DNA from: Corella eumyota
Taxonomy: Eukaryota > Chordata > Ascidiacea > Phlebobranchia > Corellidae
DNA: 64,000 bases
Direction of reading: 5' to 3'
NCBI GenBank assembly: GCA_963082875.1
Contig: OY720102.1
Coordinates: 7,316,001 to 7,380,000 of the forward strand
The position numbers were made by a program, and so were the translations under genes. Position 1 is the first letter of the stretch; every line of letters starts with the position of its first letter. Positions 12,901 through 22,515 of this stretch are shown here, one piece after another. Under the pieces are notes generated by a model, which was given only the letters and a program-made list of their open reading frames with translations, did no database searches and had not been told where the DNA came from.

Positions 12901-13831
12901 TTTGTTTTGCTGGTTAAATTCTAGTCCATCTGCTAAGCCCTTTGACCAATTAATTTAACACACCAACATATTCGTATAAGAATAAATATTTGTATTAATA
13001 TGAAAATAAAACGCAAATTCTATAAAAAAACGCAGAACTTTGGCAGTGGAATAAGTAAAACAGTATCGCGATAAATATTAAAATTGAAGCTAAAAGTTTG
13101 CATAAGAAGTATAAGGAAAAAAAACATGATTTAAAATTCAAAAACACTATGAAACCATTGTTAGGCACAGTGCTTACATTTTTAGTTAATTTAAAACAAA
13201 AAAAAATTTCGATAAGATCTTCAAGGCAATTTTTTGAAGTTATAAATAACTAAACAAGGTACACTTTGGGCAATTTCGATATTTTAGGCATACGAATTGG
13301 TTCGAAATATCGTAACATTCTCTTGCAATTTAAATTTCTGCCTAAATAACAAATTGTTGCGTAGAAATCTATTGGTGAGCTGATAGTTCATTTAATCCTA
13401 TTCAAGGCCGAATTTTGTCACGTTTTTTAGCGAAAGAACACAGTTTTAGAAAACTAATTAGGCCTCAGTAATGTCACCATTCGTTTAAGCACGCAACATA
13501 TAACTATAGTAAAAAGTACACTACTGGCAAGAACTATGCATAATAAGTTACATAATAACGATGAATAAATAATTAACTCTTGAAGAAATGAATACAAAAA
13601 TAGGTAAAAAACGAATAGCCAAGAATAAATAAAAAATCTAATAAATAAGGCAGTAAAAATATAAAGTATTTGTAAAAATAATAATATAATAAATAAATAT
13701 AAACTGTACATTTGCAATGCATTTTTTGGTAGAAATGGAGGTAAAAGCTAATGGCGTTAGACACCAGTAAAATATAACATGGCCATTAAGGGGTGGGTAT
13801 TGTAAAATTTTAACAATTTGTACCTCGGGGT

Positions 13832-14605
13832 TTAATTGCCTATTTTCCAGTCATGGGCGTACTGCTCTTCTGTTAGCACTACGTTGTTGCTTGAGCCTGC
13901 CGATTGCTGCCCAACGAATTTTCCACTTTCCAAATGTTGCAACTGGTAAATGGATAACAGTCTGGAATAGTTCCCAACAAAAAGTCGTCGAATCGGGCTG
14001 TCAGCTATGCTAGTAGCCCGAGTTGCTGGCGATAGGCAGAGTCTTTCCCCTCTCGGGCAGTTTACGACAAAGAAATATTTACCGTCGGTGCCTGCAGGCT
14101 GGCCGAACATGTACAAGTTATGTCGCCTCCACACCGTCCAGTTCCTCTCTTCGCCGGTATTGATAGCCATAATTTTACGGTTGGGTCTTAGCGAAGACAC
14201 CCACCATTTTCCATCGTCAACGTTGTTCACAATTTCGTCTTGAAAACGCATTTCGACATCGGTGCTGGACACGATAGCGTTTAGAAATCGTTCTCGGTCA
14301 AGGCGACCTGATTTGTCGACGCAGTCGCAGCACATGTAAGCGCAGGCTAGTCTTCTTAACAAAAAACTACCCTCTTGAGTTTGCATTATTTCCATATCTG
14401 TTGAACTTAAAATATCCAGGCTTGACTTGGTCGTTTTTCCAAAGCCGAGCGGTGCGGCCTGAGTGGTTCGGCAGCAGTATACCATAAGCGCGTAAAAATA
14501 AATGGCGTAGTATAAGAAAGTCCGGCCATTTCGTAAACACCTAGTTAAATTTTCCTCGAGATTAAGACAATGTCTTGAGACTTCCTGCGAAATATAGACT
14601 GTCAT
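13832..14605 (-). CDS. Secreted protein, paralogue 1 of a three-gene family (unrecognised)
   Basis: I do not recognise this 257-residue protein. Residues 30-48 form a hydrophobic segment (LYYAIYFYALMVYCC) that looks like a signal peptide after an unusually long N-terminus; a type II anchor is the alternative. A Cys-rich block follows at 88-95 (CAYMCCDC). Residues 123-256 form the conserved domain: DEIVNNVDDGKWWV, NWTVWRRHNLYMFG, FFVVNCPRGERLCLS (paired Cys 183 and 190), DSPIRRLFVG, QHLESGKFVG and a closing W-K-I-G. The alternating hydrophobic pattern and the SGKFVG...VVLT...W end suggest an all-beta fold, possibly a beta-trefoil, which is inference only. The start is supported by similarity to paralogue 2 (M-x-V-Y-[IL]-S). 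It is intronless. It lies on the same strand as the other two paralogues, closest to the next one at 16161-16907. Confidence 0.85.
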   Translation of the reverse strand: MTVYISQEVSRHCLNLEENLTRCLRNGRTFLYYAIYFYALMVYCCRTTQAAPLGFGKTTKSSLDILSSTDMEIMQTQEGSFLLRRLACAYMCCDCVDKSGRLDRERFLNAIVSSTDVEMRFQDEIVNNVDDGKWWVSSLRPNRKIMAINTGEERNWTVWRRHNLYMFGQPAGTDGKYFFVVNCPRGERLCLSPATRATSIADSPIRRLFVGNYSRLLSIYQLQHLESGKFVGQQSAGSSNNVVLTEEQYAHDWKIGN

Positions 14606-16160
14606 ATTTTCGTTTTGTTGCTAATTTTGTTTTAGTAATAGTTGTTAAACTGCAGCAGAAATAAAATAATTCGTGATATTTATTTTGTTCTGTTTCTTAA
14701 ATTGCTCGATGTTAGACTGAAGATTCCAGTAAACCCGGGCTTTATATACGCGCGACATTACGCCGAGCCTGTATTTATGACATCATAAATAATAAGCGTT
14801 AGACTAACAATCGGGGCTACTTTAGTATTTACTTTCGGCTTCTCCGTCTTAAAATAGACACTTTTTTATTTTTTACATTGAAAAAAGTATTTTAGTATAC
14901 TACTAGTCAATAGCATACTTGATTACTAAACATAACACGTATTAAATACCCTTAACTAAAGGTAAGAAAATTAGGCCATTTAAAACGTGATGGAAAAAAG
15001 GCAGTGCGTGCGTTATCTCCTTTTGAAGTTACGTTATTAGCTGAAATGCTCATAATCTACTTAATGTGCTTAATTTCATCACTTTTTTGAGTGCTACTTG
15101 TAAACTGCATGCTTTCTATATAGAAACTTGAACTTAATGTGTTTTTGTGACTCGGCTTGAAAAATAAAATGCAAATTTTTACTAATTCTCGTAACTGTAA
15201 GTTGATATACGTAACTGGTTTTTGTAAAATTTTATTTTACAATAACAAACTTTACACTCTTGTCCTATATTTAGCATGTTATTTATATTTTTTATTAATT
15301 TGTAGGCTTAGACATTAAATATTTGTTTATTAAAAACAGTCTATTAAAATTTATTCACAGACAGTTTTTGCTTTATTTAAAACGTTTATAAATATTTTTA
15401 AAACAGCCTTACGGTCTTAAAAATGGCCTCGGCCAATTTAGTCAGCTAACCATCTACCAAAAAACACCATTTTATTTGGTATATTGGTTTTAATAATAGC
15501 AATAAATCGATAAAATACAAATTCACAAGAGAAAAATGCTAAAAAAATAGAAGCGAAAGCATAGAGCAGTGAAATATTTATAGTAAACAGTAATTAGGTT
15601 TGTATTATAAATTTAGAAAAAACACTAGTGAATGTATTTACAGTAAGAGGTTCAATTAACAAATAGACATACACGATAAGATTGTTTGGATATTAATAAA
15701 TTTTGATGACATTGAAATACAGAAAAAGTACCTTAGAAAAATGCGGTTATAATATCGAAACACGTTATAATGATTTAAGATCACTTTATAAATTTTATGT
15801 TTAAATTTAAAAGAGAATTAATTTTTAATGTCTAGTCAAGGAATTCTAGTTTTAAAACACTTTTTTTTAAATAAAAAACAGGCTTAAAAATGCGAGCAAG
15901 CAATACCTAGTAAAAAAAATTGATGGCAAGAAGGGGGCTAAGCAAAATTAAATAAAAAATCACAACAAAATTTAATATTTTTAGGATTGCATACAGAAAG
16001 AAGTAAAAAAATTGCATACATAAAGCTTGAAATAAAAAAAAATGTAAATACTTATAAAAAAAAAGCTGTACATGGCAATATTGGGCGTGGGTTGAATATA
16101 GAATAAACTGACGTTTTAGATTGCAAAATAACTTACTTTACATGGCGGTTTGACTGCTTT
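14606..16160. other. Spacer between paralogues 1 and 2
   Basis: The part up to about 14800 holds the promoter of paralogue 1. The remainder is very AT-rich, without an open frame or recognised repeat; the 3' untranslated region of paralogue 2 presumably lies at its right end. Confidence 0.5.
14741..14786 (-). promoter_or_regulatory. Promoter of paralogue 1: TATA box and bZIP-like site
   Basis: On the minus strand TATATAAAG (about 14741-14750) lies some 140 bases before the ATG. About 30 bases further upstream is TGATGTCA (14778-14785), a CRE/ATF-type site. Paralogues 2 and 3 show a similar order of elements. Confidence 0.55.
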
Positions 16161-16907
16161 TTACTCGCCGATCTCCCAGGAATGACCGTGCTCTTTTCTG
16201 GTAAGTACCAACTTGTTGAAGTTGTTTTTCTCTTGGCCAACAAACTTTCCACTTTTAGCATGTTGTATCAGGTATTTCTGCAGGCCCGGCGAGTAACCTC
16301 CGACAAAAATTCGATTTCTGGGGCTCGCCCTGAAACTAACTGCTCGCGATGAGGACGAAAGACATAACCGATCTCTTTGCTTAGGACAGTTGACCACAAA
16401 GTAGTATCTCCCTCGAGAATTAGCGGGCAGACCGAACATAAACTTGTTGTGTCTTCTCCAAACGCTCCAATTTTTCTTTTCTCCGGTAACAGTGGACGAA
16501 AGCTTGGCGTTGGCCTTGGCCAACTTGACCCACCATTTTCCGTCGTACTCTTGGTTCACGATCTCGTCTTGGGATATCGGACGCGCTCTGGACATTGATC
16601 TTGCATACCGCGCATGGCCAAGGTTAGTAGTGCTGCTGCTGGGGCAACCGGCTAACTTGTGAGTGCACGCAATTCTTTTGAGCAAAGATTTTCCAACGTT
16701 GTCTGACTCTAAATTTCTTAGAATTGTCAGCCCTGTACTGTCAAAGTTAAGCGACCTATCCTCTGCCACAGCACAGGAGGAAACCATAATCGCACAGAGC
16801 ACTGCTACGTAGTATAATAGCTTGGCAGTGCTTCTTTTTTTCAAGACCTTATCTCCGCTAAGTGAATGCAACTGCATAGTAATTGCCTTTGAAAGGTAAA
16901 CGATCAT
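16161..16907 (-). CDS. Secreted protein, paralogue 2 of a three-gene family (unrecognised)
   Basis: This 248-residue protein has the same layout as its neighbours. A long basic N-terminus precedes a hydrophobic segment at 30-48 (LYYVAVLCAIMVSSCAVA), probably a signal peptide with a cleavage site near AVA-ED. A shorter Cys block follows (CTHKLAGC, 81-88), where the others have CAxxCCDC. The conserved domain covers 114-247: DEIVNQEYDGKWWV, NWSVWRRHNKFMFG, YYFVVNCPKQRDRLCLS, SPRNRIFVGGYS, SGKFVGQ, VLT and W-E-I-G. The stretch at 97-111 is rich in Arg and could be a basic processing region; this is speculative. It is intronless. Within the conserved domain it is clearly homologous to paralogue 1, with most divergence in the N-terminal 110 residues. 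Function unknown. Confidence 0.85.
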   Translation of the reverse strand: MIVYLSKAITMQLHSLSGDKVLKKRSTAKLLYYVAVLCAIMVSSCAVAEDRSLNFDSTGLTILRNLESDNVGKSLLKRIACTHKLAGCPSSSTTNLGHARYARSMSRARPISQDEIVNQEYDGKWWVKLAKANAKLSSTVTGEKKNWSVWRRHNKFMFGLPANSRGRYYFVVNCPKQRDRLCLSSSSRAVSFRASPRNRIFVGGYSPGLQKYLIQHAKSGKFVGQEKNNFNKLVLTRKEHGHSWEIGE

Positions 16908-19625
16908 TGTGTTAGTATGAATTCTTGTTGTTTAATATGACTTGAATTTTTTTAGCTCCGAAGAAGTAACAATGTTTTTCTTGATCTCTTGTATCTAGTT
17001 TTAAATTGTCTGATCACGACTAATGAGGTAGTCATCTTGATCTGCATCTTATATACACTTCTTGGCTTGGCTTCACTACTCATTACATCATGAGCTGCTG
17101 CAAACTAGAATCTAAAAGAGGCTAACTCATTATTGACCTTACAATTGGTAGCCTTACTATCTCTAAGCATTTTTTTTATTTTTACGTCAGTCTGCATGGC
17201 TTGGTTCTCTATATTATAAAGCGAGCCACCCAATAGCGTTGATGCTTACATAAGCGTTATATAGGTAAATAGGGTGTAAAAAGCCCCAGACGTCAAAAAC
17301 GTAGTAAAAAGGGATTGTTGTGCATGTCCTATATTGCCCTAATTTATAAATTTTTGCAATAACACTTGCACTTTTTTTTAAAAGCCCATTATGTTAAAAG
17401 GCACAGTACATACAGGTTTAAACTTATAATAAAGCATGTATTACGCCCTTGCGCACAAAAGCTTGTTTAAATGGATTTCGATTTATACATAAAATTGCTC
17501 AATTTAAATACTGTTAATTTTTAAAAGGGGACCATTTTGTATAGTTATATTTTAATTATTAAAAAAACAACAACAATTTTTAACGGCGAGACGTATAATT
17601 GCCCTCTTCAATATATTATTTAGCCCTCTTCTATATATTTTTTGAGAGTTCAAAATTTTTGGCAAATTATTTCGACTATTGTTAACTAATGAGAAATTCG
17701 TTTTTTTTAAAGATATTTGTACCCATTAACCTGGAAATTCCGACGTTAAATAGATGTATCTACACCGATACAGGTCAGTGGAATTGGTAATGCAATATCA
17801 CGTGGTACTACTCGACCTAGCTTTGCAATTTCTAGGCCTACAAATTTTTATAAGAACTTAGTTATATCTCTGAATGACGAAATTATAATCTAGTGGTTTT
17901 ATTTATCACAGTATTATTTTGTCTTAATAATATGCTTGGGATATATAAAGTGCCTGTACTTGGTAAGGCTTAAATTTGATCTCCCTTTCTTATATTTTAG
18001 TTCGCAAAAAATTTGAAGGAATCACTAAATATCCAGTTTCTTCGTTGAATTCTTAAATTATTAACAACCGAAATTTTCCCCCGCGTATGGCATTGCAGAC
18101 CCTATCTACATTTTTCTACTTTCTTTAATCGCAGTTTGGTTATGTGTGCAAATCGTTTTATATATAGTTACGTATCCACGTGTTGACGAATAAATGATTA
18201 ACAGATTTATTAGGGCCGTCGATTTCGGTCACGTATCCATAGGTTTGACTCCGATTTTTGTATCTAAATAAGTGTTTTTTGTTTATGAAACTATTACTGA
18301 TTAAATAAAGTTACTAGTTAAACAAGTTTTTAGTTTTTGACCGAAACTCGATAACGAATTAATATTTTTTATTAGTTTTGGCTTAAAAAAACTCGGTTTG
18401 TATATTTAGGTTTAATTTATGATGCTAACTCATGTAAATTTTTATGAGTACTCGTTTCAGTGGGTCCTGTTATTAGATGACACTTTGATTTATTTTTTAT
18501 CATCTTTAGGTATCCAGTGATCCCATTATTTAAAAAAATGACTAGATGAGCCATTTTTAACGCTGCTTTGTTAAGAGAAAATACTCGGGTCTGGAAATTT
18601 TTTTTTATTTAATTCAGTATCATAATTTTTTTATTCGAACATCCTGGTGAATATTATATGCACGAGTCTTAAGTTACACCAAACTACCCGACGCGAGGTT
18701 ATTTAAATCGTCATTTGGGTATTTCTCAATACCGCTTACTACTCGAATGCGACCTCAGCCGGCGAACGCTTTAAACCAATTTATCTTCTAAATCGAAACA
18801 TATTAGTTTAATATTTTAATACTACCATTTTTTTGAAATTTGAAAAAAATTAAAGATTAATTGATTTCATAATTTTGCATATTGCGCAAATTTTTTTTGA
18901 CACTGTGTTTTGGGTGTTGGTTTACAATTCCAACGACTTGAATATAAACACCGTACGACAATGCATTTGCCTTTTCTCCATACCCTACAATGTATTTCCT
19001 CGGGTCACATATTTATTGGATTACCATAAACAACATGATTTCAATCGCATGTTAAGTAGTAAGTTTTTTTTTCTCCCGTATTTAACTTATCTTATACAAC
19101 CGAGCCATAATCTGAATAAATATTTACAGTAGATGCTTCAACTACCTTTAAAGAATTCTGTTAAAGTAGTGGGACATGCCCAGAGCAATGTGTTAGTTAT
19201 TGCGGTTGCTAGCAGAAGCAAGCGATGTGCTTTGTATATTTTGTGTCGGCCTTTTGGTTTACATGATGACACAATAAAAAGGTGTAAGTGTAACTAAACG
19301 TCCAAGGTCCACAATACGTTGCCCTCGAATACAGTCACTTTAAATGCAAAAAAAACGAATTATATTTTAGATGAAAGGTTCTCTGGTAAATTGGGCAAAT
19401 ATTAACCATACACATATCTAAGCTACTTGCATTTCCCATATTTTCTTAATAATATTAATAACTAAGCTTATTACTTTACAAATAAGTCATGTAACACGTG
19501 CTTGCATTAAAGTTTTATTTTTATTTCGGATAAAACATTTCGACACGTCGGCGTTAGTTGCACCATGATAGAAAATCGCAAAATGTTAATAGAAGCACAA
19601 CCTGAGTATATACAAATGCAATAAA
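16908..19625. other. Spacer between paralogues 2 and 3
   Basis: The promoter of paralogue 2 occupies the left end. The rest is AT-rich with scattered homopolymers. An 85-codon open frame at 18875-19132 on the plus strand has no initiation context or family features and I do not call it a gene. No SINE of the local family is seen here. Confidence 0.5.
17049..17100 (-). promoter_or_regulatory. Promoter of paralogue 2: TATA box and bZIP-like site
   Basis: On the minus strand TATATAAG (17049-17056) lies about 145 bases before the ATG, and TGATGTAA (17093-17100) lies about 40 bases beyond it. The latter is one base from the TGATGTCA of paralogue 1, at similar spacing. Confidence 0.55.
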
Positions 19626-20426
19626 TCACAGTGAGGTTGTACAGGTGTTATAATACGTTTTAAAACGGGACAGCAAGAAGTTAGTTTTCTGCCTGGTCAC
19701 GTGACCGATTCTCCATTCAGCCGAATACTCGAGGTGAGTGAGTACGACCTGGCGCTTCGAACCGACGTTTGAAAAACCCAAAAATTTCCCGCTTTCCAAA
19801 TGCTGCAGCCGACTCTTCGTGTATACAAATATCCGACCGATCGGACTGTCGGTTATGCTGGTTTTTGAAGAGGCTCGGGTGGAAAGGCAGAGCTTGTTCC
19901 CGCAGCACCGACTTAGAAAGTAGAACCGGTCATTGGTGCCGGGCTTCGGCAACGCAAACATGTACATATTATTCTTTCTCCATATTTTCCAAGTTCTTGG
20001 TTTTCGGCCACTAATAGTCTTTAGCATAGACCCCGGCCTCACGGTGCGTACGGACCATTTCGTATCGTACACTTTGCTGAATATCTCTTCTTCGCAAAGC
20101 ATATCTACTCCAGAGAGAATGGCGCTTTTCAGAAATTTGCGGCCTGCCTGATTCTCGCAATCACAACATATGTGAGCACATGCTATTTTCCTTGCAATGC
20201 TATCGGCCTCCGCTGGAAATTGTCGATCCCAGTTTGTTAGGTTCAAAATCTCGGCAATGCTCAATTGCGAATTCTGCCTTCTCCGACTCCTCATCCTGAC
20301 GGTTACGGATTGACTTGTTCTGCATCCGAAAGTTAATAAACAAAACGCATAATAAAGCGCTAGACCTAGTTTTGTTTTTTGCGATAAATTTGCAAATAAA
20401 CCAAACTTAGCAACTTTTTGAGTCAT
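19626..20426 (-). CDS. Secreted protein, paralogue 3 of a three-gene family (unrecognised)
   Basis: The call uses the ATG at 20424-20426, giving 266 residues. The frame is open to an upstream ATG at 20492, but those 22 extra codons lie in or next to a 23-bp tandem repeat and have no counterpart in the paralogues, so the inner start is preferred. Residues 20-40 form the hydrophobic segment (LGLALYYAFCLLTFGCRTSQS), matching the LYYA...CCRTTQA of paralogue 1. The Cys block is CAHICCDC at 83-90. The conserved domain at 113-241 has TKWSV, W-K-IWRKNNMYMF, FYFLSRCCGNKLCLS, DSPIGRIFV, LQHLESGKFLG, VVLT and W-R-I-G. It lacks about six residues between RIFV and LQHL, and carries an extra tail of about 25 basic and polar residues after W-R-I-G. 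It is intronless and of unknown function. Confidence 0.8.
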   Translation of the reverse strand: MTQKVAKFGLFANLSQKTKLGLALYYAFCLLTFGCRTSQSVTVRMRSRRRQNSQLSIAEILNLTNWDRQFPAEADSIARKIACAHICCDCENQAGRKFLKSAILSGVDMLCEEEIFSKVYDTKWSVRTVRPGSMLKTISGRKPRTWKIWRKNNMYMFALPKPGTNDRFYFLSRCCGNKLCLSTRASSKTSITDSPIGRIFVYTKSRLQHLESGKFLGFSNVGSKRQVVLTHLEYSAEWRIGHVTRQKTNFLLSRFKTYYNTCTTSL

Positions 20427-20441
20427 TTTATTAAAGTTCTT

Positions 20442-20545
20442 TTTTATAAATATTAAGACCATAAATATTAAGAATATATATATTAAGACCACCGTTTTAT
20501 AAATATTAAGACCACCGTTTTATAAATATTAAGACCACCGTTTTT
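20442..20545. repeat. Short tandem repeat, 23-bp unit
   Basis: The unit 'ataaatattaagaccaccgtttt' occurs about three times in good copies, with two more decayed copies at the left end. It lies directly upstream of the preferred start of paralogue 3 and overlaps the possible longer reading frame, so it probably belongs to its 5' untranslated region. Confidence 0.85.
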
Positions 20546-20601
20546 GAGGTGCAATACTTGTTATATTCTTTCGATTATGAATTGCAGTTGCTACCAACGG
20601 A

Positions 20602-20640
20602 ATATATATACAGATATTGGCTTGCAAAATTTATAACATC
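20602..20640 (-). promoter_or_regulatory. Promoter of paralogue 3: TATA-like box and AAGATGTTAT motif
   Basis: TATATATA on the minus strand at about 20602-20610 lies about 180 bases before the preferred ATG. A motif AAGATGTTAT lies about 25 bases upstream of it and partly resembles the bZIP-like sites of the other two paralogues. Confidence 0.4.
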
Positions 20641-22469
20641 TTAAAATAGACCCAGAAAAACACGTTTTTTAAATATCTAATTTAGGCGGATGAAGGACAC
20701 AAGCAATAGGGTGGTACTGCGCGATGTGACTTTGTTATTAGTAATACGACGGAGTAGGGAGAGGGCCTTACATGCAACCGGACAAGTTTTAAATTTATTT
20801 AAAAAAAAAATTCGCAGACATACGAAACTTGGTATGATTTAGACACCTGAAACCCCTGACGTAAGTTATCATTTTTTTATTTAAATATTGTTTATTTAAA
20901 AATGTTTAAATTTATAAAGTTATTAGGGTAACATGACACTTTCGATATACGCAAGTACGTTAATATAAGTAATTAACGCAATTCGAAAGCGATGATTAAA
21001 CAGCTAGACTCAATTAAAATAGTTGAGCTTGCGCCGTCTCAAAAATAGCAAAAGGCTGTTTTTAAAATAGAGGAAATTGCCTAATTCGTGTGATTTTGAC
21101 CGCTTGTCTAATTCGGTAAATTCGTCAAAAATGTTCTTAACCACAAGTCCGCGATTTAAATAAGCTCGTGCCGATGTCAAGTGCACTTTGATTCACTTTA
21201 TTTCAAAACCCGTTTTGCGGCTGTTTGTAGCGAAGCGATTAGCCTAGGTTTTGACATCAGGGCGACACAACGCTTTAGCAATCTCTAATCTAAATCGGAT
21301 CGCTTGCGTACCACCAAATTAACAATATTCGTAGCCTTACAAAGCGTGGGCGGATGCCTAATTATGACATAGTTCATTTTTGCCAGGGCCGAACAGCAGC
21401 AGTCGACTGGTACAAGCAAATTAGTAAACGTTCGTAAGGCACTTTTTTGGGCAACGGTTTTCGATAAACTAGTATTTTATGTTTTGCTAAACCAGACGAG
21501 GAAAGTGTTTTTATTTTTGTTACAGCTTTCTATTTAAAACATTTGCAAAGTTATTTTTGGATTGTGTTTTGTTAGAGAGATTAATAAATTGTGCAATTTT
21601 TATGGAGATTACCGAGAATAGTTCCGTTAATATAGGATATTCCAAAGGTTGTTGGGTTTTAATTTAAGAATAATAAAACTTTGTTTATTTACAAAATACA
21701 AATTAAGCCGACATTGTTTAAGTTGAGGACAAATTTACTTTTGCTTGAATTAAAATAGCCGCAAGGTTATAAACTTGCTTTTCTTGGAACTGCTGTGACG
21801 TGCGCTGAAAAATTGTTGTTTTTTGCAAAAAATTTCAACCGCTAGATGGTGCCTAGGCAAGTATGAAATACAGTGTATAACTGTGTTTAAATAAAAAAAG
21901 GTCCAGATGTGGGATGGTATAGCTGAACATATTGACAGACTACAAGTCAGAAGGTTTAGATTTCAAGCCGCACCAATGCCATACTATTCGTCCTTGAGTC
22001 CGGCGCTTACAGATGGCTTCAACACGCTCTCATGTCACACACTTAATACAATATCGAAATAAACTACTTCCTTTGGGAGAATATAAAAGAATATTCGTCC
22101 ACGGATAGCCTTAAATGGGTAATTTGCTAAAACAACAACTTAATACATAATAGGAAATTGTTTAAAATTTAGGCAACTAAGACCCTAAATTCTTTGACGC
22201 ATGCATATTCATATGGAACAATCTTTATTGATTTTAATTTTTCTTTAGATATATATAACTCATTGTGGGCAAATCCATTATGCCATTCACAATAAAGTAG
22301 ATGTCAAACAATTGCGAATGCGGAAGTGTTTTCATTCTCAAATTTGGTAAGCAAAACCGTTTCATCTTTCTTCCGCATTTCTGATTATATTGCTATACTT
22401 ATGGTAGCTAGTATTAATAAATCCGGTTAGCGGTTACTTCGAACAGTGTGCATTTCTTTAAAACTAGCT

Positions 22470-22477
22470 TATAAAAG
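22470..22477 (+). promoter_or_regulatory. TATA box of the GPCR gene
   Basis: TATAAAAG lies 39 bases before the ATG of the first coding exon, implying a very short 5' untranslated region. Confidence 0.5.
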
Positions 22478-22515
22478 TGTGTTATATTAAAAAGATTTTT
22501 TTTGAGTTACACAAA

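Larger units (their letters stand above)
388..13831. other. Long AT-rich stretch without a convincing gene
   Basis: I found no open frame here with family signature, codon-like composition or linked splice sites; the open frames present are short, low-complexity and look like chance. Listed separately are SINE pieces at 1318-1592 and 9845-9955, a telomere-like run, a 177-bp tandem duplication and a promoter-like motif cluster near 5.9-6.3 kb. Homopolymer and AT runs are common (for example A-runs near 9270-9289 and a G-run near 11690-11698). The part from about 10600 to 12250 is less AT-biased and free of recognisable repeats, so it is the likeliest place for conserved non-coding sequence, but nothing specific can be read from it. 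Confidence 0.5.
20493..22515. other. Spacer between the secreted-protein cluster and the GPCR
   Basis: After the promoter of paralogue 3 I see only AT-rich sequence without an open frame of note. A tRNA-like stretch near 21905-21990 ('ggtttagatttcaagcc') may be a decayed SINE of another type, but the match is too weak to call. The last 50 bases hold the GPCR promoter. Confidence 0.45.

Noticed and set aside
13454-13764. Two overlapping hydrophobic open frames on the minus strand next to paralogue 1
   Set aside because: Their composition is Tyr/Leu/Phe-rich from AT-rich DNA, the two frames overlap each other, and neither resembles the neighbouring gene family.
18875-19132. 85-codon plus-strand open frame between paralogues 2 and 3
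   Set aside because: No signal peptide, domain pattern, promoter or splice context; compatible with chance.
13832-20426. Identification of the three secreted paralogues as FGFs
   Set aside because: The domain length and possible all-beta pattern are suggestive, but the FGF core signature is not visible, and there are no introns as FGF genes normally have. The family is left unnamed.
21905-22040. tRNA-like stretch with a B-box-like 'ggtttagatttcaagcc'
   Set aside because: Too diverged from the SINE family in this window and no tRNA stem structure; it may be an old SINE of another type.
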